The position numbers and the translations under genes are program-made. Shown here piece after piece: positions 10,348 through 18,672 of a stretch of DNA of 64,000 nt. Each line of letters begins with the position of its first letter. Position 1 is the first letter of the stretch. Where the stretch lies: the NCBI RefSeq assembly GCF_022811645.1, contig NZ_CP094534.1, positions 930,001 through 994,000 of the forward strand, read 5' to 3'. The DNA comes from Hymenobacter monticola (GTDB lineage Bacteria; Bacteroidota; Bacteroidia; Cytophagales; Hymenobacteraceae). Below the pieces are notes generated by a model. It was not told the origin of the DNA and did not search any database. It saw nothing but the letters and a program-made list of their open reading frames with translations.

Positions 10348-10656
10348 TTACTTATCCCCCCGCACGCCAAAGCAGCGGCGGTCCATGTAACCAGTTTGCA
10401 CTAAGCCTGCCTTTTCCAGACGCACGCGCACGAAGTAGGCGTTGATGGTATCGAGCACTTGTACGGTGTTGCCGGCGGTGGTTTGCGTCAGCACGTTGGA
10501 GGTTTTGGTCATGCCGTCGTACACGGGGCAGTCCACGATGGTGTTGTGCGGTACCGGCACGGTGTTGGGAGCGGTGCGCCGGACCTCGTCGCGGGCGGAG
10601 GTGCAGGCCGTGAACATGCCGGCAATGGCCAAAGCCAACAAGGCAGTACTTTTCAT
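10348..10656 (-). CDS. Small lipoprotein with SH3-like domain
   Basis: This encodes 102 residues from ATG at 10656, chosen because MKSTALLALAIAGMFTAC is a clean lipoprotein signal (lipobox FTAC, Cys18). The mature region (residues about 40-95) has the spacing of a bacterial SH3 fold: a start like CPVYDGMTKTSNVLTQ, then AGNTVQVLDT, then YFVRVRL and a final TGYMDRRCF. Such domains often bind peptidoglycan or peptides, and the target here is unknown. Two Cys (around residues 42 and 96) could form a disulfide in the periplasm. It converges on gcvP across element A. Confidence 0.78.
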   Translation of the reverse strand: MKSTALLALAIAGMFTACTSARDEVRRTAPNTVPVPHNTIVDCPVYDGMTKTSNVLTQTTAGNTVQVLDTINAYFVRVRLEKAGLVQTGYMDRRCFGVRGDK

Positions 10657-10885
10657 TGACGAAGCTGGAAAAGGATGAGGGGAATTCGGGGGTAAGGTAG
10701 GACAAAATCCGGTTATCTCAATCTGGGACGGTTGGAAATTCATCGCTCAAACCCGGGCTTCGTTCGACTAAAATGTGAACGACGGCCCCAAGTTTTTCGT
10801 TAGTGTAATAGCTTCCGAAACAGGCTCATGGGCTTTCGCTGCGCTTGTTTCCGTGCCTCTCCTAATCCGTATTCTAATCGTCTTT

Positions 10886-11485
10886 ATGAACCGCATCACC
10901 CGTTCCCTGGCCCGCCCTGTTGGTTTAGCTGTGGCTGCCATTGCCTTGTTGCTGGGCCCCAGCGCCTGCTCGCCGGCCGCCCGCGTGGGCGTCACCAACG
11001 ACTTCGACCACGCCGTTAACTTCCGTGCCTTCAAAACCTGGGCCTGGTACCCACAGCAGCCCAGAGACGCCGAAGGCGGCCCCGCCAAAGGCTACGAGTC
11101 TTTCCTCGACAAGCGCATGCGCGCCGCCGTGGCCGCTGAGATGACGGCCAAAGGCCTCACTGAAGTGACCACCGCCCCGGACATCTACGTGGCTTATAGT
11201 GCCCGCGTGGAAGACAAACAACAAGTGTCGCCCTATTATAACGGCCTCGGTTACCCCTACGGGTATGGCTATGGCTATTATGGCCGCGGCTACTCGCCCG
11301 TGACGCAGTACAAAGCCGGCACTGTAGTGATTGACATCATCGACGCCCGCCGCAAAGAGTTGGCGTGGCGCGGCACCGGCCAAGCCCAGGTCGACCAAAA
11401 CACCATTGATGAGGCTGAAACCCACCGCATCGTGAACGGCATCCTGAGCACCTACCCGCCGCAGAACAACAACGCCCGCCGCTAA
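10886..11485 (+). CDS. DUF4136 lipoprotein
   Basis: This encodes 199 residues from ATG at 10886. Residues 1-28 are a signal peptide ending in PSAC (lipobox). DUF4136 features follow: the strand VTNDFDHAVNFRAFKTWAWYP, a helix with LDKRMRAAVAAEMTAKGL, then TTAPDIYVAYSARVED, a Gly/Tyr-rich loop (YPYGYGYGYYGRGYS, about residues 126-140), and a C-terminal VVIDIIDARRKELAWRGTGQA. The family consists of envelope lipoproteins of unknown biochemical role. An in-frame extension to 10775 would add an unrelated hydrophobic segment and is unlikely. The divergent neighbour starting at 10656 is also a lipoprotein. Confidence 0.9.
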   Translation: MNRITRSLARPVGLAVAAIALLLGPSACSPAARVGVTNDFDHAVNFRAFKTWAWYPQQPRDAEGGPAKGYESFLDKRMRAAVAAEMTAKGLTEVTTAPDIYVAYSARVEDKQQVSPYYNGLGYPYGYGYGYYGRGYSPVTQYKAGTVVIDIIDARRKELAWRGTGQAQVDQNTIDEAETHRIVNGILSTYPPQNNNARR

Positions 11486-11517
11486 GGAGGCGGGTTGCCT
11501 GCAACCTCTTATCTCTC

Positions 11518-11550
11518 AAAAAGCCTCTTCTGCTCGAAGAGGCTTTTTTT
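11518..11550 (+). terminator. Hairpin terminator after the DUF4136 gene
   Basis: AAAAAGCCTCTTC, 5-nt loop, GAAGAGGC and a run of seven T. Confidence 0.92.
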
Positions 11551-11573
11551 ATGCACTCAATTCACCTATTCTC

Positions 11574-12237
11574 GTGCGCGTCTTTCACTTTTCTTTCCTG
11601 GCGATGGGTCTGTTGCTAAATAGCTGCCAAGCCGTTTTTACAGGCATCTACGGTATTCGTGAACCCAAGCCGCTGGCAGCAAGCAGCTTGCCCAGGCTGG
11701 CAGAAACCTACGGCATCCCGCCAGGCAGCCACAATGCGGTGCTCGACACTGGTTTTCGGCGCATGCTACGTTGTATGCACCAGCAAGACGCCAGTGTAGC
11801 CAAAAACCATTGGCAGTTTTTACAGGCTATGTACTACAACGCGGCAGGCCAGCAGCAGTCCTTCCATATCAATTGCTATGCGGGCGGCTTCCCCAACCTG
11901 CAATGGGAACGTGACGGCATTATGGCGCATTTTCCGCCGGCCCAGCAGGCCCCGCGCGATTCTGCCCTATCCCTGGCAGCGCATCTGCAACACGTTTACA
12001 CGGCTGGCTTGCCAACCACCTGTGCCCCCGGCGGACTACACCGTGGTGGTGCACTGGAGCCGCTTCATGACGCGGCAGAGCCGCCGGCTCATCCAAGCGG
12101 TGCGCCGCAACGCCGCCCTGGCACCTGCGGGCACCCGGGTGGCGCTCATATTTGTCAACACCGACGATTTCTACTACCTTACTTATAAGCGCGACGATGA
12201 GCGCAGGGCCGCCCAAGCAAAGGGCCCGGCTTACTAG
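11574..12237 (+). pseudogene. Lipoprotein gene split by a +1 frameshift in a C5 run
   Basis: The first frame starts at GTG 11574 and gives a lipoprotein signal (lipobox LNSC) followed by a convincing mature region to about residue 150 (YNAAGQQQSFHINCYAGG, SLAAHLQHVYTAG). It then degenerates. A second frame continues with the protein-like DYTVVVHWSRFMTRQ, ALIFVNTDDFYYLTYKR and stops at 12237. The two join if one C is removed from the CCCCC run at 12025-12029, giving CAPADYTVVVHW. The intact protein would have about 220 residues. It is either a real frameshift or a homopolymer sequencing error. The family is not recognised. The end of the second frame overlaps a terminator stem. Confidence 0.75.
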
Positions 12238-12251
12238 CCGGGCCCTTTGCT
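12216..12251. terminator. Bidirectional hairpin terminator overlapping a stop codon
   Basis: AGCAAAGGGCCCGGC pairs with GCCGGGCCCTTTGCT around TTACTA. The stop at 12235-12237 is in the loop. It probably serves lipA (ending at 12274) from the other side. Confidence 0.75.
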
Positions 12252-12273
12252 TGCTGTCCATTTCTTTATAACC

Positions 12274-13167
12274 TTACACCGGTACGTTCACGTGGCGCTC
12301 GGCGTGGTAGGAGCTGCGCACCAGCGGGCCGCTTTCCACATACTTCAGGCCGCGGCGCAGGCCCTCTTCGCGGTAGTGGGCAAACTGGTCGGGGGTGATG
12401 AACTCGGCCACGTCGAGGTGGCGCTTGGTGGGCTGCAGGTACTGGCCCAGGGTGAGGATGTCGAGGCCGTTGGCCACGAGGTCGTCCATGGCCTGGTACA
12501 GTTCGTCGGGCTTCTCGCCCAGGCCTAGCATGATGCCCGATTTGGTGCGGTGGCCGGCCAGCTTCGTGCGGCGGATTTGCTCCAGGCTGCGGTCGTACTT
12601 GGCTTGCGGACGCACCAAGCGGTAGAGGCTGCCCACAGTTTCGATGTTGTGCGAAATCACCTCCTGGCCGCCCGAAATCATCACGTCCAGCGCGTCCCAG
12701 TTGGCTTTCACGTCCGGAATCAGGGTTTCGATGGTGGTGCCGGGCGAGAGTTGCTTGGTAAGCACCACGGTGTCGCGCCACACGCTGGCGCCGCGGTCTT
12801 TGAGCTCGTCGCGGTTCACGCTGGTGATGACGGCGTGCTTCACCTTCATGAGGGCAATGGCTTCGGCCACGCGGCGGGGCTCGTCGAGGTCGTACTCGGT
12901 GGGGCGGCCGGTGGCCACCGCGCAAAACGAGCACGAGCGGGTGCAGATGTTGCCCAGAATCATGAACGTGGCCGTGCCCGCGCCCCAGCACTCGCCCATG
13001 TTGGGGCAGTTGCCGCTTTCGCAGATGGTGTGCAGCTTGTGCTCGTCGACGAGGCGGCGCACGGCGGCGTATTCTTCGCCCACGGGCAGCTTCACGCGCA
13101 GCCAGTCGGGCTTGCGGGGGCGGGCGGGGGCAGCCGTTTCGGGCTGGATAACGGGCAAGTCTATCAT
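12274..13167 (-). CDS. lipA: Lipoyl synthase
   Basis: This encodes 297 residues from ATG at 13167, normal length. It is a radical-SAM enzyme inserting two sulfurs into protein-bound octanoyl groups to make lipoate. Cys49, Cys54 and Cys60 ([12 protein letters not shown]) form the auxiliary cluster, and Cys75, Cys79 and Cys82 (CTRSCSFC) form the radical-SAM cluster. The conserved [14 protein letters not shown] is near the C-terminus. Lipoate is needed by glycine cleavage (gcvP, 7216) and by branched-chain keto acid dehydrogenase (E1 at 16300). All three lie within 11 kb but are not in one operon. lipB is not in the window. Confidence 0.98.
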   Translation of the reverse strand: MIDLPVIQPETAAPARPRKPDWLRVKLPVGEEYAAVRRLVDEHKLHTICESGNCPNMGECWGAGTATFMILGNICTRSCSFCAVATGRPTEYDLDEPRRVAEAIALMKVKHAVITSVNRDELKDRGASVWRDTVVLTKQLSPGTTIETLIPDVKANWDALDVMISGGQEVISHNIETVGSLYRLVRPQAKYDRSLEQIRRTKLAGHRTKSGIMLGLGEKPDELYQAMDDLVANGLDILTLGQYLQPTKRHLDVAEFITPDQFAHYREEGLRRGLKYVESGPLVRSSYHAERHVNVPV

Positions 13168-13263
13168 CTTCGGATATCAGTTAGCAGCTGACGGAGCGCG
13201 TCAACCCTATGCAAAAGCAATTCGCAGCCAAAACGTTTCAACCAAACGGCTACACAAAAATAA

Positions 13264-13299
13264 GCACGAACGGCTGCGCGTTTGCGCAGCCGTTCGTGC
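13264..13299 (-). terminator. Perfect 16-bp stem terminator
   Basis: GCACGAACGGCTGCGC and its exact inverse are separated by 4 nt. On the minus strand TTATTTTTG follows, so it terminates the gene ending at 13353. The rest of the 185-bp gap up to lipA holds nothing recognisable. Confidence 0.88.
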
Positions 13300-13352
13300 C
13301 AAGCGGGGTGGTGCCCCTTAATGCTTCATTCAGAGGAAATACTGCTGCCGGT

Positions 13353-14234
13353 TTAGCTCCGGTGGCCGAAATACAGCGTCAGGTACACCGAGGGAAAGAA
13401 CTGGCGGTTCACGGCCTGGTTTTCGGGACCAGCGTAGGGGCTGAGGATGACCATGCGCTTGGTGAAGGCTTCGACCAGCACGCCCACTTCCAGGCCGGTC
13501 ACGGCGTCGCGGTAGCGGCCGTACTCAAAGCTGAGGCCGCCGCGCACGTGGAAGCCCGGCACCACCTTGGTATCGCTGATGCCGCTGAAGAGGGGACCGT
13601 GGTCGAGAATGGCTGGCAAAAACGTGTGCTTGAGCGGGTCGTACTGCTCGTTCACGATTTCGTCGGTAGACAGGTTGGGCACCTGCGTGCGGGCAAACGT
13701 GCGGTCGTAGGAAATGTAGTAGGGCATGAGCAGGCCGATGGACGGCCCCACGCTCAGCAAGCCGTTCACCTGCACGCCGGCATCGGCGGCTTTGCGGAAG
13801 AGGATGCGCTGCATGCCAAACGAGGGGCGCAGCACAAACCCGTAGTTGGTTTTGCGGTCGATGTAGCTGCCGCCCACGGCGGTGTTGATGCGCTCTTCTT
13901 TGGCGTTTTTCAGCATCACGCCCTCCAGGCTCCAGAAGCGCAGCAGGCGGTCGTCGAGCACGCGGGTAGAGCGGATGGACGCGCCGCCAATCAGGCCACC
14001 CTGGGTGTTGAAATTGATGCCGTAAACAAACTCTTTGCTGTACGACTGCTCATCGGACGGCGCGTCGGGCACCGGCGCGGAGCGCACGGGCGCCTGGGCC
14101 GGCGCTTCGGACGCCGGAGCCGAGGAACGGGGCGCCGGAGCGGCCGGGCGCGCGGGCCTGTCCTGCGCCTGGGCAGTTGCGGCCAGGCCAACGGCCGCCA
14201 GCAGGCCAAGAATACGGGGAAGGGAACGAAGCAT
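13353..14234 (-). CDS. Outer-membrane beta-barrel protein with proline-rich linker
   Basis: This encodes 293 residues from ATG at 14234. The signal peptide (about residues 1-24, ending AQAQ) is followed by a 35-residue Pro/Ala/Ser linker and then alternating amphipathic strands ending in SVYLTLYFGHRS, an aromatic outer-membrane-type C-terminus. YGINFNTQGGLIGGASIR near residue 72 and GFHVRGGLSFEYGRY near residue 230 resemble barrel strands of Bacteroidota conserved hypotheticals. A role in transport or secretion cannot be assigned. An upstream in-frame Met at 14354 was rejected because the signal peptide would be internal. Divergent from osmC with 106 bp between starts. Confidence 0.82.
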   Translation of the reverse strand: MLRSLPRILGLLAAVGLAATAQAQDRPARPAAPAPRSSAPASEAPAQAPVRSAPVPDAPSDEQSYSKEFVYGINFNTQGGLIGGASIRSTRVLDDRLLRFWSLEGVMLKNAKEERINTAVGGSYIDRKTNYGFVLRPSFGMQRILFRKAADAGVQVNGLLSVGPSIGLLMPYYISYDRTFARTQVPNLSTDEIVNEQYDPLKHTFLPAILDHGPLFSGISDTKVVPGFHVRGGLSFEYGRYRDAVTGLEVGVLVEAFTKRMVILSPYAGPENQAVNRQFFPSVYLTLYFGHRS

Positions 14235-14340
14235 AATCAACCGAAAAAGAGCCTCAATGGCCGCCACCGGCGCGGCGCAGGACTTGATACGTAATTTAGC
14301 GAAAGAAGAAACTACTTGGTAAAGGTAACTCGCTGACTTG

Positions 14341-14748
14341 ATGAACACCGCCACCGCCCGCTATGCCGGCAACCTCCGCACCGAAGCCACGCACGTCGCG
14401 TCCGGCACCACCATTCAAACCGATGCGCCGGTGGATAACCACGGCCGGGGCGAAGCCTTTTCGCCCACCGACCTGGTGAGCACCGCCCTCGGGGCCTGCA
14501 TCATCACGACGATGGGCATTGTGGCCGAGCGCCACGCCTGGGACCTGACCGGCAGCAGCTTCGACGTCACCAAGCACATGAGCACGGAAGCCCCGCGCCG
14601 CATTGCGCAAATCGACGTGACGCTGAGGCTGCCGGCCGCACTGGATGCCAACGCCCGCACCGTGCTGGAGCTTGCCGCCCACACCTGCCCGGTGGCCCTG
14701 AGCCTGCATCCCGACTTGGTGCAGAACGTGGTGTTTGAGTATCGGTAA
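14341..14748 (+). CDS. OsmC/Ohr family peroxiredoxin
   Basis: This encodes 135 residues from ATG at 14341 (a TTG one codon upstream is possible). The family reduces organic hydroperoxides using two Cys. Cys53 in STALGACI and Cys116 in AAHTCPVA match the peroxidatic and resolving positions. The phrase RGEAFSPTDLVSTALGAC is typical of the family. Cytoplasmic. The convergent neighbour is the bacillithiol-linked ytxJ, so a thiol/oxidative-stress pairing is plausible, but the genes are not co-transcribed. Confidence 0.93.
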   Translation: MNTATARYAGNLRTEATHVASGTTIQTDAPVDNHGRGEAFSPTDLVSTALGACIITTMGIVAERHAWDLTGSSFDVTKHMSTEAPRRIAQIDVTLRLPAALDANARTVLELAAHTCPVALSLHPDLVQNVVFEYR

Positions 14749-14766
14749 GGGAAAGGTAGAATCGGC

Positions 14767-14853
14767 TGTCATCCTGAGCGCAGCGAAGGACCTGTTCACG
14801 TTCCAACGACTTGTTCTGACGTGAGAAGGTCCTTCGCTGCGCTCAGGATGACA
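14767..14853. repeat. 87-bp palindrome pair, TGTCATCC family
   Basis: Arms 14767-14793 and 14827-14853 are a perfect 27-bp inverted repeat beginning TGTCATCCTGAGCGCAGCG. Each arm has a nested TCCT/AGGA hairpin. A second copy is at 50305-50406. It sits between convergent osmC and ytxJ. Confidence 0.92.
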
Positions 14854-14869
14854 ACTTTTCAATAATTGC

Positions 14870-15211
14870 CTACTTCACCACACTTTGCACGTCGCTCAGG
14901 CGGATGCCCATGTGCGAGGCGTCGTAGGTGCACTCGCCGTCCTGGATGAGCAGCAGCTGGGGCGACTCGTGGCGCACGCCAAACTGCTCGGCAATTTGGG
15001 CCGAAAGGGGGCGGAAGCGCAGCAAATCGAGGTAATAAATGGGCAGGTCGAGGCCGCTATCGGCCCACTGGCGCTCAATCTTGCTCTTGGCCGCCGCGCT
15101 GATGGAGCAGGTAGTGCTGTGCTTGAAAATAAGCACCGGCTGCTCGTGCGAGGCCCGGGCCAGGTCGGTGAGCTGTTCGGGTTGGGTGAGGGGAAGCCAG
15201 GGAGTCGACAT
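14870..15211 (-). CDS. ytxJ: Bacillithiol system redox-active protein YtxJ
   Basis: This encodes 113 residues from ATG at 15211. Thioredoxin-like fold with the active-site stretch LIFKHSTTCSISAAA (Cys35) and a following strand LPIYYLDLLRFR. YtxJ proteins are monothiol bacilliredoxin-like proteins found in bacillithiol-producing Firmicutes and Bacteroidota, and they are thought to remove bacillithiol from protein thiols. bshC at 28673 confirms that the organism makes bacillithiol. Monocistronic and cytoplasmic. Length is normal for the family. Confidence 0.93.
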   Translation of the reverse strand: MSTPWLPLTQPEQLTDLARASHEQPVLIFKHSTTCSISAAAKSKIERQWADSGLDLPIYYLDLLRFRPLSAQIAEQFGVRHESPQLLLIQDGECTYDASHMGIRLSDVQSVVK

Positions 15212-15324
15212 AGGAAATCGTAGTTAGGAGCGAATAAAGCGAACGGTCCGACACGCCGCGGGGCGCCAAATGGACGCCGGAATACTACAACAGTTTTTAA
15301 GCTAGTTGATTCCCGCGCGGGCGG

Positions 15325-15714
15325 TCATTTTTTATCGTCGTTGCGGGCGGCCAGCTTGCGGCGCTGGCGCTGCTCTTTGCGCACCAGGGTGGTGGTTTTG
15401 TCGCGGCGCAGGCCCAGCAGGCCGGCGGGCTTCACGTTGGGCGCGGTGCCTTTTCCGTAGTTCACACCGCGGGCAATGTCGGGCTGGGGCTGCGTGCTTT
15501 TGCCGCGCTTGAGCTGGTCAGCCGTCACGTCGAGGTGGCTGTCTTTGTAAGGCGAGTCGGTGCGCTTGGCCTCGCGCAGGGCGCGGCGGTTGGCGGCCTT
15601 CACCTTGGCCGGGTTTTCCTTCACAATTTGGGCGTGCGCTACCCCGCTGCCCAAGGCTAGCAGCAGCAAAGCCGATAGGGCGCTACGGCTTATCGCCGCC
15701 AGCAGGCGCTGCAT
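15325..15714 (-). CDS. Small basic secreted protein
   Basis: This encodes 129 residues from ATG at 15714. The signal peptide (MQRLLAAISRSALSALLLLAL...AHAQ, cleaved near residue 29) is followed by a highly basic, Lys/Arg-rich mature part with no Cys (REAKRTDSPYKDSHLD, LLGLRRDKTTTLVRKEQ). No fold recognised. It resembles the basic secreted proteins at 21.6-24.0 kb in size and composition but lacks their APGMPV motif. The start lies 32 nt inside the upstream gene ending at 15683, so the two are probably translationally coupled. Confidence 0.75.
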   Translation of the reverse strand: MQRLLAAISRSALSALLLLALGSGVAHAQIVKENPAKVKAANRRALREAKRTDSPYKDSHLDVTADQLKRGKSTQPQPDIARGVNYGKGTAPNVKPAGLLGLRRDKTTTLVRKEQRQRRKLAARNDDKK

Positions 15715-16219
15715 CGGGCGCTGATTCTTCCTTGGGCGCTTTGGGAGAAGCACCGTGCTCGTAATCGGGTTTCTTGTGGAGGCCATATTTGAAGAAGTCA
15801 CGGATGGATTGCCAGGGACGGAACGGTTTGTGCTGCTTGTTCACCTTGCGGCGCTTGAGCTTGGGCTTTTTCATCAGCCCTTTTTTGTCGTAGCGCACAG
15901 TTGATTTTTCGGGCAGGGTGCGGGCCGCCGGGGCTTGCGACGGGGCCGTGACCGTGCCCCCGCTGGGCGTCGACACATCGGTGGCAGCTTCCACATCGGG
16001 CCCGCCTTCCACCGACTTTTCTTTCTTTTTGGCGTGGCTAAAGGCCAGCAAGCCTTTCTCTTTCTCCTTTTTGGCCTTCTGCTGGGCGATGTATTCGGGC
16101 GAAGGCTTGGGCGTAGGCAGCCGGTACGGATGGAACACCTTGTGATAGAGCGAGCAGCTGCTCAGCAGCCACGCGCCCAGCAAGTACCAAAGAACAACGG
16201 AAGGTATACGTGTCAGCAC
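15683..16219 (-). CDS. Lipoprotein of unknown function with basic C-terminus
   Basis: Using the GTG at 16219 the protein has 178 residues and starts VLTRIPSVVLWYLLGAWLLSSC, a good lipoprotein signal (lipobox LSSC). The longer frame from ATG 16288 would place 23 mostly hydrophobic residues before it, and a TACCTTTC -7-like box at about 16250-16257 on the minus strand also favours the short form. The mature part has a basic stretch (KKGLMKKPKLKRRKVNKQHK) and a C-terminal Pro/Ala/Asp tail. No known domain. It overlaps the following secreted-protein gene by 32 nt. Confidence 0.7.
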   Translation of the reverse strand: MLTRIPSVVLWYLLGAWLLSSCSLYHKVFHPYRLPTPKPSPEYIAQQKAKKEKEKGLLAFSHAKKKEKSVEGGPDVEAATDVSTPSGGTVTAPSQAPAARTLPEKSTVRYDKKGLMKKPKLKRRKVNKQHKPFRPWQSIRDFFKYGLHKKPDYEHGASPKAPKEESAPDAAPAGGDKP

Positions 16220-16299
16220 CGTAAAACGGACAAATTCAGGAAGAAAGCAAAAGAAAGGTACGGCCTGGCCGCGCGAAAACCGCGCCAACCCCGCGCCGC

Positions 16300-18279
16300 C
16301 TAGTAGTTGCGCAGGGCCTGCACCTGCTCGCGCAGGCGCTGCTGGGGCAGGAAAGCGGCCTCCAGCGGCGGCGCAAACGGAATGGCCGTATCGAGCGAGG
16401 CCACGCGGCGTACGGGCGCGTCGAGGTGCTCGAAGCAGTTCTCTCCTATCCAGGCCGCAATTTCGCCGCCGATGCCGCCCGTCATGGTGTCTTCGTGCAG
16501 GATAAGGACGCGGCCGTTTTTGAGCACGGTGCGGCGCACGGCTTCCTGGTCCCAGGGCAGTAGGGTGCGTAGGTCCAGAATGTCAGCCGACACGCCCAGG
16601 TCCTGGCACACGTCGAGGGCCCAGCGCACGCCCATGCCGTAGGTGATGATGCTCAGCTCATTGCCCTCGGCGGCCAGCGCGGCCTGGCCGATGGGCGTGG
16701 TGTAGTAGGCGGCGGGCACGGGTCCGCTCATGCTGCGGTAGAGCATCTTGTGCTCGAAATACAGCACCGGGTTGGGGTCTTCAAAGGCAGCGCAGAGCAG
16801 GCCCTTGGCGTCGTGCGGGTTGCTGGGATACACCACCTTCAGGCCGGGCACGTGCGTGAACCACGCCTCGTTGCTCTGCGAGTGAAACGGGCCGGCGGCC
16901 GAGCCCGCGCCGGTGGGCATCCGGATAACCACGTCGGCGTTCTGGCCCCAGCGGTAGTGGCTCTTGGCCAGGTTGTTCACAATCTGGTTGAAGCCGCAGG
17001 TCACGAAATCGGCGAACTGCATTTCGACCATGCTTTTCTTTTTCTTGATGCTCAGCCCCAGCCCAATGCCCACAATGGCCGACTCGCACAAGGGCGTATT
17101 CCGCACCCGCGCCTTGCCAAACGCGGCCACAAAGCCTTCGGTGATTTTGAACACCCCGCCGTAGTCGGCAATGTCCTGGCCCATGAGCACGAGGTCGGGG
17201 TAGCGCTCCATGCTCTGCTTCATCCCTTCGGAAATGGCGTCGATAAAGCGCTTTTCGGGCGCAGCGCTGCCCGCGGGCGCGTCCGTCACGGGCGCTTCGA
17301 AGGGCTGGTACATGTCCGCAATTTCCTCGGCGATGTCGGCCGTGGGCATGGGCACGGCGTCGGCTTCCTGCAGGCCGGCCTCAATGGCGGCCTTGATGGT
17401 TTCGCGGATGCTGTGGCGGGCGGTTTCGGTGAGGATGCCTTCGGCCAGCAGCCACTTTTCGTAGTTTTCCACCGGGTCTTTGGCGGCCCATTCTTCCATC
17501 AGGCTCTGGGGCACGTACTTGGTGCCGCTGGCTTCCTCGTGGCCGCGCATGCGGAAGGTGAGGGCCTCCACCAACACCGGGCGCGGGTTTTCGCGCAGGT
17601 CCTCGGCCAGGCGCTTCACGGTGGTGTACACTTCGAGCACGTTGTTCCCATCCACCTGCACGGCTTCCATGCCGTAGGCGGGGCCTTTGTCCACGAACGA
17701 CTTGAAGCGGAACTGCTCGTTGGAGGGCGTGCTGAGGCCGTAGCCGTTGTTTTCAATCATGAAAATGACGGGCAGCTGCCATACGGCGGCCACGTTCAGG
17801 GCCTCGTGGAAGTCGCCCTCGGAGGCACCGCCGTCGCCACTGTAGGTCAGGGTCACCTTCGGCTTTTTGTCGAGCAAATCGGCCAGGGCGATGCCGCCGG
17901 CCACAGCCAGCTGCGGGCCGAGGTGCGAAATCATGCCCACGATGTGGTGCTCGTTGGTGCCGAAGTGGAAGCTGCGGTCGCGGCCCTTGGTGTAGCCGGT
18001 GCGTTTGCCCTGCCACTGCGCAAACAGGCGGCCCAGCGGCACCTCGCGGCCCGTGAACACGCCCAGGTTGCGGTGCAGCGGCAGAATGTATTCGTCGGCC
18101 TCCAGGGCCAGGGTGCTGCCCACCGAAATGGCTTCCTGCCCAATGCCCGAAAACCACTTGCTCACCTTGCCCTGGCGTAGCAGAATCAGCATTTTTTCCT
18201 CAATCAGCCGCGGGCGCAGCAAGTGCTGATAGAGGTGCAGCAGGGTTTCGTTGGAAAGGTCTTGGCGGTCGAAGGTCAT
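16300..18279 (-). CDS. Branched-chain alpha-keto acid dehydrogenase E1, fused alpha and beta subunits
   Basis: This encodes 659 residues from ATG at 18279. The alpha part (residues about 1-345) has the thiamine-diphosphate motif running from GDG (148-150) to NN (177-178). The beta part (about 375-659) begins FIDAISEGMKQSMERYPDLVLMGQD and contains GGVFKITEGF. A Pro/Ala linker (about 350-372) joins them. Fusion of E1-alpha and E1-beta is usual in Bacteroidota, while most other bacteria have two genes. The enzyme decarboxylates branched-chain 2-oxo acids and transfers the acyl group to lipoylated E2, which is not in this window. A TACCTTTG -7 box at 18312-18305 supports the chosen start. Confidence 0.93.
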   Translation of the reverse strand: MTFDRQDLSNETLLHLYQHLLRPRLIEEKMLILLRQGKVSKWFSGIGQEAISVGSTLALEADEYILPLHRNLGVFTGREVPLGRLFAQWQGKRTGYTKGRDRSFHFGTNEHHIVGMISHLGPQLAVAGGIALADLLDKKPKVTLTYSGDGGASEGDFHEALNVAAVWQLPVIFMIENNGYGLSTPSNEQFRFKSFVDKGPAYGMEAVQVDGNNVLEVYTTVKRLAEDLRENPRPVLVEALTFRMRGHEEASGTKYVPQSLMEEWAAKDPVENYEKWLLAEGILTETARHSIRETIKAAIEAGLQEADAVPMPTADIAEEIADMYQPFEAPVTDAPAGSAAPEKRFIDAISEGMKQSMERYPDLVLMGQDIADYGGVFKITEGFVAAFGKARVRNTPLCESAIVGIGLGLSIKKKKSMVEMQFADFVTCGFNQIVNNLAKSHYRWGQNADVVIRMPTGAGSAAGPFHSQSNEAWFTHVPGLKVVYPSNPHDAKGLLCAAFEDPNPVLYFEHKMLYRSMSGPVPAAYYTTPIGQAALAAEGNELSIITYGMGVRWALDVCQDLGVSADILDLRTLLPWDQEAVRRTVLKNGRVLILHEDTMTGGIGGEIAAWIGENCFEHLDAPVRRVASLDTAIPFAPPLEAAFLPQQRLREQVQALRNY

Positions 18280-18672
18280 AAAAAGAGGGGTGGGTTGGGA
18301 GCGGCAAAGGTAGCGGGCCTGCCGCAGGTCGACACCGCCCCGGCTACTCTGGCCCAAGATTCTGCTCACGGACGTGAAAATGGAAAAGCAACCCCAGGCA
18401 GCCGTTGTGCTGTCGGCGCATTCGCCGGGGGCAATGCGTCAGTATGCCGCCCGCCTGAGGCGCTCCGAAACGCTAAGAAATGAGAGCAGCATGGCCCAGC
18501 GGGCGCACCCAACGCCTTTGCGAACCGGCCGCAGCCTGGCCCAGAGCCCAGCCTTTATCTTCGGCACCCATTTTCTGCCTGTATTTTAGGCCCGCGCCAA
18601 TTCCCACCCAGGCCGTTGCCGAAGGGCTCTCCTGCTCACAGGAGAAACCTTTCGCCGAAGCCTCATTCTTAA
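18280..18672. other. 393-bp divergent intergenic region
   Basis: It holds the E1 promoter (18305-18312, minus strand). A possible 71-residue open frame at 18374-18589 lacks any protein-like motif. Nothing else is recognised. Confidence 0.6.
18305..18312 (-). promoter_or_regulatory. -7 promoter element of the E1 gene
   Basis: TACCTTTG on the minus strand, 25 nt before the start codon, matches TAnnTTTG. Confidence 0.6.

Noticed and set aside
16750..18180. 476-residue plus-strand frame opposite the E1 gene
   Set aside because: It lies antisense to a clear thiamine-diphosphate enzyme, with a His/Gly/Ala-rich composition typical of shadow frames.
18374..18589. 71-residue plus-strand frame in the gap before the membrane protein gene
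   Set aside because: It has no motif, unusual composition and no promoter, and could be chance in GC-rich DNA.
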